A DNA stretch of 64,000 bases from the NCBI GenBank assembly GCA_027486845.1, contig JAIXOL010000001.1:1-64000 (forward strand), in the 5' to 3' direction. The DNA is from Cytophagaceae bacterium. GTDB taxonomy: Bacteria; Bacteroidota; Bacteroidia; Cytophagales; Spirosomataceae. Below the pieces are notes generated by a model that saw nothing but the letters and a program-made list of their open reading frames with translations, was not told where the DNA came from and made no database searches. Made by a program: the position numbers and the translations under genes. Positions 27,619 through 36,467 of the stretch are shown piece by piece. Each line of letters opens with the position of its first letter. Positions within the stretch are counted from its first letter, which is position 1.

Positions 27619-28902
27619 ATGAAAAAAACTTACCTATTTGCCCTTTTTCTTGGCTTAACATGTCCCTCTATTGCTCAACGAACCCTCATTCATTGCGGTA
27701 CTTTGATTGATGGAGTGAGCAATTCTCCGAAGTCTCAGATGACAATTATCGTTGAGAAAAATCGTATAACTGAGGTGCAAAGTGGCTATACCGCCGCTCA
27801 GCCAAGCGATAAAGTGGTGGACATGAAAACTAAGACCGTTACTCCAGGTTGGATTGATTTGCACGTGCATATAGAAAGTGAAACCAGTAAAGATCAATAC
27901 CTCAAACGCATGAGTTATAACATGGCTGATATTTCGTTTGAAGCTCAAAAACATGCCAATACTACAATAATGGCTGGTTTTACAACTGTTCGTGATTGTG
28001 GAGGAACGGGTGTAAATATTTCATTACGAAATGCCATCAGTAAAGGTTTAGTTATTGGTCCTAGAATTTTTACTTCAGGAAAAACCATTGCTACCACCGG
28101 TGGGCATGGTGACCCAACAAATGGTATCAATAATTCAAAATATTTGGTTCCTGATGATGTAACTGATGGTGTAGTTGATAGTCCAGAAGAGGGCCGACAA
28201 GCTGTGCGTCAGCGTTATAAAGATGGAGCAGATTGTATTAAAATAACGGCAACAGGTGGAGTTTTGAGTGTTGCAAAAAATGGTAAAGGTCCACAGTTTA
28301 CTGAAAGTGAAATTGAAGCAATTGTTTCGACTGCCAAAGATTATGGTTTTATAGTAGCCGCTCACGCACATGGAGCAGAAGGTATGAAGCGTGCGATTCG
28401 TGCTGGTGTAACAACGATTGAGCATGGCTCTTTTATGGACGATGAAGCCATTGAGTTGTTTAAAAAATATGGCACATTTTACGTTCCAACAATTATTGCA
28501 GGAAAATCTGTTTTAGATTCAGTCAAAGTACCAGGATATTATCATCCATTGATTGTTCCAAAAATCTTAGAGACAGGTAAGCAAACTGCTATTACTTTTG
28601 CAAAAGCCTATAAAGCAGGTGTAAAAGTTGCGTTTGGAACAGATGCGGGTGTTTTTCCACATGGATATAACGCTAAAGAATTTCAATACATGGTTGAAGG
28701 AGGAATGCCAATGATGGAAGTAATTAAGTCAGCAACAATTGTAAATGCTGGAATTTTGGGAATGAAAGATGACCTCGGTTCAATCGAAAAAGGCAAATTG
28801 GCTGATATTGTAGCGGTTGATGGAGATCCATTACAAGATGCAAAAGCTATGATGAATGTGGTACTTGTAATGAAAGAAGGGAAAATTTATAAACAGAAGT
28901 AA
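27619..28902 (+). CDS. Exported amidohydrolase-family protein (imidazolonepropionase/prolidase-like)
   Basis: A metal-dependent amidohydrolase of 427 residues with a signal peptide (MKKTYLFALFLGLTCPSIAQ). The metal-binding HxH is in WIDLHVHIES. ADCIKITATGG supplies the likely bridging lysine. Later histidines are in AAHAHGAEG and TIEHGSF, and the catalytic Asp is in FGTDAGVFPHG. This is the subgroup annotated as periplasmic Xaa-Pro dipeptidase or imidazolonepropionase-related. The true substrate may be a cyclic or capped dipeptide, which I cannot determine. Single-gene unit with a strong terminator. Confidence 0.88.
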   Translation: MKKTYLFALFLGLTCPSIAQRTLIHCGTLIDGVSNSPKSQMTIIVEKNRITEVQSGYTAAQPSDKVVDMKTKTVTPGWIDLHVHIESETSKDQYLKRMSYNMADISFEAQKHANTTIMAGFTTVRDCGGTGVNISLRNAISKGLVIGPRIFTSGKTIATTGGHGDPTNGINNSKYLVPDDVTDGVVDSPEEGRQAVRQRYKDGADCIKITATGGVLSVAKNGKGPQFTESEIEAIVSTAKDYGFIVAAHAHGAEGMKRAIRAGVTTIEHGSFMDDEAIELFKKYGTFYVPTIIAGKSVLDSVKVPGYYHPLIVPKILETGKQTAITFAKAYKAGVKVAFGTDAGVFPHGYNAKEFQYMVEGGMPMMEVIKSATIVNAGILGMKDDLGSIEKGKLADIVAVDGDPLQDAKAMMNVVLVMKEGKIYKQK

Positions 28903-28947
28903 AATTAAGGAAGTCTTCGTTCACAGCGAAGACTTCCTTAATTTTAT
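28901..28947. terminator. Bidirectional terminator
   Basis: An 18-bp perfect stem, AAATTAAGGAAGTCTTCG and its complement (28902-28919 / 28927-28944), with a 7-nt loop. It lies between the convergent amidohydrolase and SDR genes. Confidence 0.9.
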
Positions 28948-28948
28948 A

Positions 28949-29656
28949 TTACTTTGGCATCGTAGGGCGAACTTCAATTTTACTCGGTAAAGTGCGAGCT
29001 GGCATTTTGATTAAGTCTGAAACAATTTGTCCAATATCTTCTGGTTGGATTTTCCACGCATCCTTTTCACTTGGTTCATGATTGTTAAAATGAGTAGCCA
29101 CCGAACCGGGCATAATCGTTGAAACTTTAATGCCTTCATTTCTCAAATCAAGCATGATAGCTTGAGTGAAACCAACCAAACCAAATTTACTGGCATTATA
29201 ACCACTGGCACTTGCAAAAAAGTTTGTTCCTGCCAAACTTGAAATGCTAATAAAATACCCTTTTGTAGTTTTTAACGCTTCTAAAGATGCTTTTATACTA
29301 TAAAAAACACCAGTTAGGTTAATATCAATCATTTCGTGCCATTGCTCTGAAGATAGCGTTTGAATAGGAGCAAAGTGACCAACACCTGCATTAGCAATGA
29401 AATAATCGAGTCTTCCCCAGGCATTTATTACAGCATCAACGGCACTCTGTTGTGAGTCGAAATTTCTAACATCTGATTCGATTCCGAGTGCGTATCCTGC
29501 CTTTATTTTGTTCAATTCAGCGGCGGATTTATCAGCGGCTGCTTTTGAGCGACTCGTGATGGCAACTTTTATTCCTTCTTTTATCAATATTTCTGCTACA
29601 CCGTAGCCAATTCCTTTTGAGCCTCCAGTAATGAGAGCTGTTTTTATTTCTGACAT
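28949..29656 (-). CDS. Short-chain dehydrogenase/reductase (SDR)
   Basis: A classical SDR of 235 residues. The cofactor motif GGSKGIGYG (11-19), NAG in FIANAGVG, catalytic Ser in ISISSLAG and YxxxK in GYNASKFG are all present. The arginine-containing loop (TSRSKAA) after the second strand suggests NADP(H). It is a soluble cytoplasmic oxidoreductase of unknown substrate. It is separated by 66 nt from the next gene and is probably its own unit. Confidence 0.92.
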   Translation of the reverse strand: MSEIKTALITGGSKGIGYGVAEILIKEGIKVAITSRSKAAADKSAAELNKIKAGYALGIESDVRNFDSQQSAVDAVINAWGRLDYFIANAGVGHFAPIQTLSSEQWHEMIDINLTGVFYSIKASLEALKTTKGYFISISSLAGTNFFASASGYNASKFGLVGFTQAIMLDLRNEGIKVSTIMPGSVATHFNNHEPSEKDAWKIQPEDIGQIVSDLIKMPARTLPSKIEVRPTMPK

Positions 29657-29722
29657 GTTTTTCTACTAGTTTATATATCAAGAATAACAGAAAAATATGG
29701 AAGATAGTTTGGCTAACAAATT

Positions 29723-29938
29723 TTAAAGATTTTGGCGTAGCGGTTTAAGAAGATATTCTAGTCCATTGACTTTAATTTCGTACATAGTAGCCAACAACAT
29801 TCCAAGCTTTCCTTCAGGAAAACCTTTGTTTTGATACCAAATTAGGTAGTATTCTGGCAAATCGCAGATTAATCGCCCTTTATATTTGCCATAAGGCATC
29901 TGAAACTTTACTAAATCTTGGAGTATTTGGGAATTCAT
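29723..29938 (-). CDS. DUF3820 family small protein
   Basis: A 71-residue protein with the DUF3820 signature MPYGKYKGRLICDLPEYYL..W. It is conserved in many bacteria with no known activity. Only 11 nt separate it from the upstream DUF3037 gene in the same direction, so the two are likely co-transcribed with the HipA-like kinase gene. Confidence 0.85.
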   Translation of the reverse strand: MNSQILQDLVKFQMPYGKYKGRLICDLPEYYLIWYQNKGFPEGKLGMLLATMYEIKVNGLEYLLKPLRQNL

Positions 29939-29949
29939 GTCTTAAATGT

Positions 29950-30336
29950 TTAGCAAAGAACCAAAGTCTCAAAAAGACATTCAAGTGTTTTTAAAGCATC
30001 GCTAGAATAACCCGGATGCGTTTTTGATGTCTGTACAATAGTGCTTCGAGTAGCAGTAAGCCAACGAAAACGAGAGGCAATTGGTAACATTCCGATTGGC
30101 CCGCCATCTTTTCCTCCGATACAAATCTTTTCCCAAGTTTGAAGGTATTTTTCTAAGTCTTCAAAGTCAAGTTCTGCACCGAAAACGTTGAGACGTTGTT
30201 GCTCAAGAATGTATTTTGTCTTTAAAAAACCTTGTTTTTTGCAATAGAGAATTATGCCAACATTCAGAAATTCTTCACGCTCAACCTTTGGCACAACCCT
30301 AATGACGGCATACTCATATAGTTGATTTTCTTGCAT
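29950..30336 (-). CDS. DUF3037 domain-containing protein
   Basis: A 128-residue protein of the DUF3037 family: it begins YEYAVIRVVPKVEREEFLNVGIILYCKKQGFL, which is the family signature, and has no catalytic residues I recognise. Its start overlaps the 3' end of the HipA-like gene by 23 nt. DUF3037 and HipA-like kinase genes commonly sit side by side, so they probably work together, perhaps as substrate or regulator and kinase. Confidence 0.88.
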   Translation of the reverse strand: MQENQLYEYAVIRVVPKVEREEFLNVGIILYCKKQGFLKTKYILEQQRLNVFGAELDFEDLEKYLQTWEKICIGGKDGGPIGMLPIASRFRWLTATRSTIVQTSKTHPGYSSDALKTLECLFETLVLC

Positions 30337-31099
30337 TTTCTATCTCTTTTATTATAGAATCTATCATTTTTACGCGTGTTTCGATAAACTGAGCATAAAC
30401 TTGGCGGCGTTCATCGGGTGAATCCAGTACCGAATAATCGCTCAACCACTCATCAGGAATCAATTTTACAATTTCATGGATGAGTTGGGGCGTAAGTGTT
30501 GTACAAAATTCTTCAACAACAGCCTCAATCTCACTTGCCTGTGCCAAAAGTACATGGTCTTTGATAGCCGAAAATGCTCTTTTAGATTGCTCTTCCCAGT
30601 TTTCCCAAGAATGATGAAAATAAAGTGAAGCACCATGGTCAATTAACCATAATTCTTTGTGCCACATCAGCATATTTGTATTGCGTGGAGTGCGGTCAAC
30701 GTTGGTCAAAATATAATCAAGTAAAACTATTTTTGAGGCAATTGTTGGTTCAATCGTTTTTACAATTGGGTCATAAGTAATAGAACCAGAAAGGTAATGT
30801 ACACCCAAATTTAGCCCAACACTTGCTTGTAGCAAATCTTGTATTTCTTCGTCGGGTTCGGTTTTGCTGAAAGAATCATCGAGTGTGGCAAAGACAATTT
30901 CAGGCATTTTCAAGCCCAAAGCACGGGCCAATTCTCCGCCAATCAATTCAGCTATTAATGCTTTTACACCTTGTCCAGCCCCACGAAATTTGAGAACGTA
31001 CAAAAAACCATCATCAGCCTCGACGATGGCCGGCAGCGAACCACCTTCTCGCAAAGGCGTTACATAGCGAGTAATATTTACGGTTCGAAGGTTTTGCAT
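30314..31099 (-). CDS. HipA-like kinase-fold protein
   Basis: A 261-residue protein of the short HipA-related kinase family. Visible kinase elements are YVLKFRGAGQGVKALIAELIGGELAR (ATP-binding lysine and helix C region), the catalytic loop LTNVDRTPRNTNML (Asp and Asn) and the metal-binding LIDHGASLYF, a DFG-equivalent. It lacks the N-terminal HipA domain and has no HipB-type DNA-binding partner. The overlapping partner is a DUF3037 gene. Canonical HipA phosphorylates glutamyl-tRNA synthetase, and the target of this short branch is unknown. Confidence 0.8.
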   Translation of the reverse strand: MQNLRTVNITRYVTPLREGGSLPAIVEADDGFLYVLKFRGAGQGVKALIAELIGGELARALGLKMPEIVFATLDDSFSKTEPDEEIQDLLQASVGLNLGVHYLSGSITYDPIVKTIEPTIASKIVLLDYILTNVDRTPRNTNMLMWHKELWLIDHGASLYFHHSWENWEEQSKRAFSAIKDHVLLAQASEIEAVVEEFCTTLTPQLIHEIVKLIPDEWLSDYSVLDSPDERRQVYAQFIETRVKMIDSIIKEIENARKSTI

Positions 31100-31111
31100 G
31101 GAAGTTTTGGT

Positions 31112-31501
31112 TTATCTCACAAAATAAACCCTTTTAATTTTATTGTTTTCAATCTGATAAATGGCGATGGCCTCAAAAGGCTTACCCGTACCCGTGATGT
31201 ATTCTTTGTCAATAACTGTATTGCCTTGAATAATGCGGTTTTTGAGTTCACAATGAAGATTAGGCGTTTTTTGGAAGTAAGCTTCATAAGATTTTCGCAT
31301 TTCATCTTTTCCCTTACTTCGTAAAGTATTCGGAAACGTATAAATCTCAATATCATCAGCATAAGGTTCTAAAAAAGCGTCAATATCACGTGCATTATAA
31401 CCAATTAACTGCTTTTGGGCTAAAACTTCGGGTGTTATTTCTTGTGTTTGTGCAAACGCTATGTTTGATAGTAGAAATAGAAATAAGAAAAGTTTTTTCA
31501 T
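31112..31501 (-). CDS. Exported NTF2-like/SnoaL-like protein
   Basis: A 129-residue protein with a signal peptide (MKKLFLFLFLLSNIAFAQ) and a cone-shaped NTF2-like fold: QLIGYNARDIDAFLEPYADDIEIYTFPN...GKDEMRKSYEAYF. Such domains occur as small enzymes or binding modules. Nothing here fixes the ligand. It lies 12 nt upstream of the HipA-like gene in the same direction, so it may be the first gene of that transcript, though an exported protein is an odd partner for it. Confidence 0.8.
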   Translation of the reverse strand: MKKLFLFLFLLSNIAFAQTQEITPEVLAQKQLIGYNARDIDAFLEPYADDIEIYTFPNTLRSKGKDEMRKSYEAYFQKTPNLHCELKNRIIQGNTVIDKEYITGTGKPFEAIAIYQIENNKIKRVYFVR

Positions 31502-31723
31502 AATTGTTTGTTTTTATTTCTCTCCAAAAATACTAAGCCAAATAATATTATAAACAGTATTGGATTGAAATTTCAATTGGCTAATTTTGATGTCTACAAA
31601 ATTACATCATTTTTCGATAGTGAAGTATTTTATTTGAGATAAAGTCCTACTAACGAAAATGAAGTTTATTATTTTCAGAATAAATTTATAAATTGAGTTC
31701 CCATTTTTTGAAAGCATTAATTT

Positions 31724-33685
31724 ATGAATAAAATTATTTGTTTACTTACTATTTTTCTGAGTTTTTCGACTCAAAACTTTGCACAACTATCTAATAATAA
31801 AGACCTTAAAGAATCAAAATGGCATGGATTTATTCGACATGATTTAAGTTTTGATGGGCGAAATGTGAGCGTAATTGTACCAAATAAACCAGTTTCTGGC
31901 AATCCATGGATTTGGAAAGCTCAGTTCCTTGATTGGCATACAGATACCGATAGCATACTGATTGCTCAAGGTTTTCATTTGGTTTTTATCAACGCTGATA
32001 ACCAATACGGTAGTCCAAAGGCGATGGTAATTTGGGATAAATTCTACAATTTCATCACTCAAAAATATAATCTTCAGAAAAAAGTAGCTTTGGAAGGGGT
32101 GAGTAGAGGTGGTTTGTATGTGTATAATTGGGCGAAGCAAAATCCCGAAAAAGTATCATGTATATATGCTGAAGCCCCAGTTTGTGACTTTAAAAGTTGG
32201 CCAGCGGGTTTTGGAAAAGGAATGGGTAGTAAATCGGATTGGGAATTGTTGAAAAAAGAGTATGGCTTTGCCAATGACGACGAAGCCCAACGATATTTGA
32301 ATAATCCGATTGATGGTTTAGAAACCTTGGCAAATGCAAAAGTGCCAGTTTTGCATACAATTGGACTGAATGATGAAATTGTTCCAGTTGAAGAAAATAC
32401 GTTTCCAATGATTAATAAATATATTCGTCTTGGAGGCATTGCGACCGTAGTTCCTTGTACAAAAGGAAAACAAACTTTGAATGGTCATCATTTCGATATC
32501 GAAATGCCACAAATTGTTGCGGATTTCATTAAATATAATACCGTTAGCAGTTTTTTAAGTTCCTCAAATTTTCATCAATTACGCAAAGGTTTGCCTAATT
32601 GTAAGATTAGTTTTACCCAAAGTAAACAAAGCCGGGTAGCATTTTTAGGCGGTTCAATAACCTATAATCATGGTTGGCGAGATAGCGTTTCTGCCTATCT
32701 ATCAAAACGTTTTACGGAAACAACTTTCGATTTCGTAACTGCAGGCATTTCATCCTTTGGCAGTGTCCCTAATGCTTTTAGGCTTGAAAGAGATGTCATT
32801 TCAAAAGGTAAAATTGATTTATTGTTTGTAGAATCAGCCGTCAATGACCAAACCAACGGCACAAGTTCAGAAGAACAAATAATGGCAATGGAAGGAATTG
32901 TGCGTCAAGTTAGAAAAACAAATCCTGCAGTTGAAGTAGTTTTTATGCACTTTGTTGACCCTGAAAAAATAGCTCAATATAATAAAAGTGAAGTGCCAGA
33001 AGTGATAGTTAATCATGAAAAAATAGCGAGTTATTACCAAAGTCCATCAATAAATTTGGCTAAAGAAGTAACGGAAAGGATTAATAATAAAGAATTTACA
33101 TGGGAAAATGATTTTAAAAATCTTCACCCTTCACCGTTTGGGCAAGGAGTTTATGCTAAATCCATAATTGCATTATTAGAGAAAGCTTTCGCAGGTCATA
33201 CTGACGCAGACGATAAAATCATTAACCATTTATTGCCCAAAAGACTTAATCAGTTTTCGTATGAAAGTGGTCAGTTTTTAGCTACTTCTACGGCAAAAAT
33301 AGACAAAAATTGGTCAATTATTGAAAAATGGAATCCAAATGATGGCACAGGGACTCGAAGCGATTATGTGGATGTTCCGATGTTATCTAGTAATAAAATT
33401 GGAAGCAAACTACATTTGAAATTTAAAGGAAATGTGATTGGAGTTGCTGTTGCGGCTGGCCAAGATGCAGGTATAATCGAATATCGAGTAGATGGTAAAA
33501 ACTGGAAAAAATACGATTTGTTTACGCAATGGAGTAAATCGCTACACTTACCGTGGTTTTGTACACTTGAAAATACATTAACAGATGGTGAACATACTTT
33601 AGAAATCAAGATTTCGGCTGAAAAGAACATTCAGAGTATCGGAAATGCTTGTCGAATTCGTTATTTCTACGTTAATCATAAATGA
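31724..33685 (+). CDS. Exported two-domain esterase: alpha/beta-hydrolase plus SGNH hydrolase
   Basis: A 653-residue exported protein (signal peptide to ...FSTQNFAQ). The first half (about 25-270) is an alpha/beta-hydrolase-like domain with a nucleophile elbow GVSRG and a late His (GHHFDIE). The middle (about 300-490) is an SGNH hydrolase: block I GGSIT, block III VESAVNDQTNG, block V NLHPSPFGQ. The last 130 residues form a beta-rich domain (VIGVAVAAGQDAGIIEYRVDGK). This combination suggests deacetylation of polysaccharides such as plant xylan or other acylated glycans. It is convergent with the ebo operon. Confidence 0.85.
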   Translation: MNKIICLLTIFLSFSTQNFAQLSNNKDLKESKWHGFIRHDLSFDGRNVSVIVPNKPVSGNPWIWKAQFLDWHTDTDSILIAQGFHLVFINADNQYGSPKAMVIWDKFYNFITQKYNLQKKVALEGVSRGGLYVYNWAKQNPEKVSCIYAEAPVCDFKSWPAGFGKGMGSKSDWELLKKEYGFANDDEAQRYLNNPIDGLETLANAKVPVLHTIGLNDEIVPVEENTFPMINKYIRLGGIATVVPCTKGKQTLNGHHFDIEMPQIVADFIKYNTVSSFLSSSNFHQLRKGLPNCKISFTQSKQSRVAFLGGSITYNHGWRDSVSAYLSKRFTETTFDFVTAGISSFGSVPNAFRLERDVISKGKIDLLFVESAVNDQTNGTSSEEQIMAMEGIVRQVRKTNPAVEVVFMHFVDPEKIAQYNKSEVPEVIVNHEKIASYYQSPSINLAKEVTERINNKEFTWENDFKNLHPSPFGQGVYAKSIIALLEKAFAGHTDADDKIINHLLPKRLNQFSYESGQFLATSTAKIDKNWSIIEKWNPNDGTGTRSDYVDVPMLSSNKIGSKLHLKFKGNVIGVAVAAGQDAGIIEYRVDGKNWKKYDLFTQWSKSLHLPWFCTLENTLTDGEHTLEIKISAEKNIQSIGNACRIRYFYVNHK

Positions 33686-33701
33686 TTTTTGGGAAAAAAA
33701 C

Positions 33702-35072
33702 CTATTTCTCCCCAAAAATACTATTCCAAATGATATTGTAAACATCAGTAGCTAAAATCTCTTCTGATTGTGTCTGTTTGCTTATCAAAACAGGATAATA
33801 TTCTTTACCAATATCAAGGGTTCCGTGCGAGCCTTTGATTAGCGTTGCATCTAAAGGAATCACGTCCATTCTATATCTAAAACCGAGTAGTTTTCGGGCC
33901 AATTTATAAGCTGCACGTAGTTTTATGAATGAATTTTTAGGATTCATAAACATTTCAACGGGGTCGTAACCTGGTTTATTATGAATATCAACGCATCGTG
34001 CGAAATCAGGGGCAAGTTTATCGTCTAACCAATAATAATAGGTAAACCAGCTATCGGCTTTTGCCATCAAAACTAAATCTCCAGCACGCTCGTGATTGAT
34101 TTTATGCTCAATTTTTTCAGCTTCGTCCATTACCAAAGCAATGCCTTCGACTTTCGACACAATGGCTTTGATTCGCTCTTTTTGACTTAAATCATTGATG
34201 TAAATATGTGCAATTTGGTGGTCGGCTGCGGCAAAAGCTTTCGACGCTCCACCGTCGAGGAGTTCATATCCGTTTTCAAGTCTTACAGAAATCAAACCAT
34301 TTTCACGCAAAATACGATTAATATGGATTGGATTACTCACATTATTAATACCGTATTCTGAAAGTAGAATTATATTAGCATTTTTTGCTTCGTAATATTC
34401 TACTAATTCTTTTACCAAATCATCAATTTCGTGCAAATCTTTGGCTATTTTACTGAAGTCTACACCAAATTTCTGCAAACAATAATCTAAATGCGGCAAA
34501 TAAATGAGTGTAAGCGTTGGGTCGTTTTCTTTATCAACTTCTAAGGCTGCATTCGCAATCCATTTTGAGCAATCAATACTTGTATTTGGTCCCCAAAATT
34601 TAAATAAAGGAAAAGTCCCCAATTTTGCTTGTAATTTATCTCGCAAATCAGCTGGATAAGTGTAGCAGTCTGGTTCTTTTTTTCCATCAGAATGATATTG
34701 CGGACGAGGTGTTGCAGAAAAATCAGCCGATGAGTACATATTATACCACCAAAACATTTTGGAACTCGTAAAATTCGGGTCTTTCTTTTTCGCAGCTTCC
34801 CAAATCTTTTTGGCATGAACGAGTTTATTCGATTGCTTCCAAAATTTCATTTCGTTAGCTTCACGGTCATACCAACCGTTGCCCACGATACCGTGTTCAT
34901 CAGGATTTTTTCCTGTAACATAACAACTTTGTGAGGTAGTCGTAACAGCAGGAAATGGTGGTTTTATAAGTGTTAGCTTATTTTTTGCGATAAATTGCTG
35001 TAAAAAAGGTGTATGTTCCCCAATCACATTTGTGCTAAGACCAACTATATCTATGACTACTGTTTTTTTCAT
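33702..35072 (-). CDS. eboF: EboF: alkaline phosphatase/type I phosphodiesterase-family protein
   Basis: The last gene of the ebo operon. It encodes an alkaline-phosphatase-superfamily phosphodiesterase-like protein. The nucleophile Thr is in PPFPAVTTTSQSCYVTG, followed by GNGWYDR. Metal-binding candidates are D in VVIDIVG and LPHLDYCLQ. Where most nucleotide pyrophosphatases have SDHGM, this protein reads LLSEYGINN, so two expected ligands are changed. The late His is in IKGSHGTL. I take the ATG at 35072 (MKKTVVIDIVG); an ATG five codons upstream is possible. No signal peptide is seen. Confidence 0.82.
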   Translation of the reverse strand: MKKTVVIDIVGLSTNVIGEHTPFLQQFIAKNKLTLIKPPFPAVTTTSQSCYVTGKNPDEHGIVGNGWYDREANEMKFWKQSNKLVHAKKIWEAAKKKDPNFTSSKMFWWYNMYSSADFSATPRPQYHSDGKKEPDCYTYPADLRDKLQAKLGTFPLFKFWGPNTSIDCSKWIANAALEVDKENDPTLTLIYLPHLDYCLQKFGVDFSKIAKDLHEIDDLVKELVEYYEAKNANIILLSEYGINNVSNPIHINRILRENGLISVRLENGYELLDGGASKAFAAADHQIAHIYINDLSQKERIKAIVSKVEGIALVMDEAEKIEHKINHERAGDLVLMAKADSWFTYYYWLDDKLAPDFARCVDIHNKPGYDPVEMFMNPKNSFIKLRAAYKLARKLLGFRYRMDVIPLDATLIKGSHGTLDIGKEYYPVLISKQTQSEEILATDVYNIIWNSIFGEK

Positions 35073-35151
35073 TTTTGTGTATTTCACTATGCTGATTCAT
35101 AAATGTATTTCTTAGGAAAGCCATTATAAATTCTTCATTTTCAATTATTCA

Positions 35152-36345
35152 TTAAAGTAGTCTTTTTACCCAATTAATTTCTCTAATAATCGACTCATTC
35201 AGAGGGGCTTGAAATTCAGTTGGTAAAACTCCCCAGGTGTATGTCTCGATTTCGAGATGATTGGTAAAAGGTACTTTTTTATGGACATTAATTGTATCTA
35301 CAATATCTGATTGTGTAGAACTCAAAACACCGTAGTTTTCTAAGAATAGTGGTACGTGAAAATGCACTCGCCACGAACTAATGTTTTCTTCAAAGCTAGC
35401 AATCGCTTCTGTTAAATCTTGAAATTTTACGCAACTTCCATCTTTTCGTTGAGCTACAACTTGATGTAAATACGTTGGTTCGTTATATTGAGCAATCACT
35501 TTTAGTTTTTCTTCGGTATCGCTAGAAAAATCAACTTTTAGGGCTGAGCTAATTTGTATTTTTCCAACTTTCAATCCTTCTATTTCTAACTTGTCAATCA
35601 CCACTTGTGGAGCTTCAAAACCTACTGCAAAATGACAAACATCATAGCATAATTGAATATGCGTTTTGATGCCTTCGACTGCTTTCTCGCTTGTAAATCC
35701 TTTTCTTGACAATTGTTCGATTCCCATCGGAAGTAAATAGTTCTTGTACCAAGCGATGTACTCATCAGAGTTTTCGAGAATGCCATCTGGCTCAGGTTCG
35801 ATGTCAAGGTGCAGTATTTTTCCCGTTGAAGTGTGTAAATCTATTAGTGCCTCAACTACCGAAATGATATTTTTTGTGGCAATTTTTTTCGCTTCTTCTA
35901 GTGCTTCGGGTGTTTTCCACCAAAAACGATAGGAGAGAGGCGAAGTAGAAATTCCACCTTCCGTCAAATTATTTGGTAATAGTTTAGCAAGTAATTCAAA
36001 GCTTCTAATGGTATAATTGGTGCGTTCGGGCGTTGTCCAATCGGGGGCATGAACTTGATCTTTTACGACTACATTATGAAAGCCACCGTAGGGAAAACCA
36101 TTCATTGTAAAAACGTAGCAATCATTTGCTTCAAGCCAATTTTTAAATTCATCAAAATTAGATTTTTCCGATAAATCAATACTTGCTTGATTGGCTAAAC
36201 GCAAGCCAATACCCATCTTTTCGTTTGGACAAACTGCCGCTTTTATTTCGGGAATACTGCTTTGTAAAACCGAAAAATGTGCTACCCATTCTTCGCCTGG
36301 GTGAATATTACTACAATAAGAAAGGTGTCCGTATGGGGTTTGCAT
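35152..36345 (-). CDS. eboE: EboE: TIM-barrel metabolite traffic protein
   Basis: A sugar-isomerase-like TIM-barrel protein of the EboE family, beginning MQTPYGHLSYCSNIHPGE. Acidic and histidine residues typical of xylose-isomerase-like barrels are seen: HLDIEPEPDG (Glu), CYDVCHFAVGFE (Asp, His), KIQISSALK and WRVHFHVPLF. EboE is named for its part in metabolite traffic in the cyanobacterial scytonemin pathway; its reaction is unknown. I prefer the ATG at 36345. It is separated from eboD by a spacer that holds a long palindromic repeat. Confidence 0.88.
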   Translation of the reverse strand: MQTPYGHLSYCSNIHPGEEWVAHFSVLQSSIPEIKAAVCPNEKMGIGLRLANQASIDLSEKSNFDEFKNWLEANDCYVFTMNGFPYGGFHNVVVKDQVHAPDWTTPERTNYTIRSFELLAKLLPNNLTEGGISTSPLSYRFWWKTPEALEEAKKIATKNIISVVEALIDLHTSTGKILHLDIEPEPDGILENSDEYIAWYKNYLLPMGIEQLSRKGFTSEKAVEGIKTHIQLCYDVCHFAVGFEAPQVVIDKLEIEGLKVGKIQISSALKVDFSSDTEEKLKVIAQYNEPTYLHQVVAQRKDGSCVKFQDLTEAIASFEENISSWRVHFHVPLFLENYGVLSSTQSDIVDTINVHKKVPFTNHLEIETYTWGVLPTEFQAPLNESIIREINWVKRLL

Positions 36346-36367
36346 TTTTGTCAATTATTTGAAGATA

Positions 36368-36458
36368 ACCACAGAGGCACGGATTGGCGGTTCGCCGCCC
36401 GCATAGAGTTTCACGGAGGTATATCTGTGTAAATCAGTGTAATCCGTGTCTCTGTGGT
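36368..36458. repeat. Long palindromic repeat element inside the ebo operon
   Basis: ACCACAGAGGCACGGATT (36368-36385) pairs with 36441-36458 over 18 positions with one G-T mismatch. A smaller GGCG/GCCG hairpin and CACGGAGGTATATCTGTG-like repeats lie inside. The sequence looks like a dispersed non-coding palindromic element rather than a gene. It occupies the eboD-eboE spacer. Confidence 0.7.
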
Positions 36459-36467
36459 AAATTTATT

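Noticed and set aside
33686-33718. TTTTTGGG/CCCAAAAA inverted repeat as a terminator between the esterase and eboF
   Set aside because: The loop is 17 nt and one arm lies in the eboF coding end. Possible but too weak to list as a feature.
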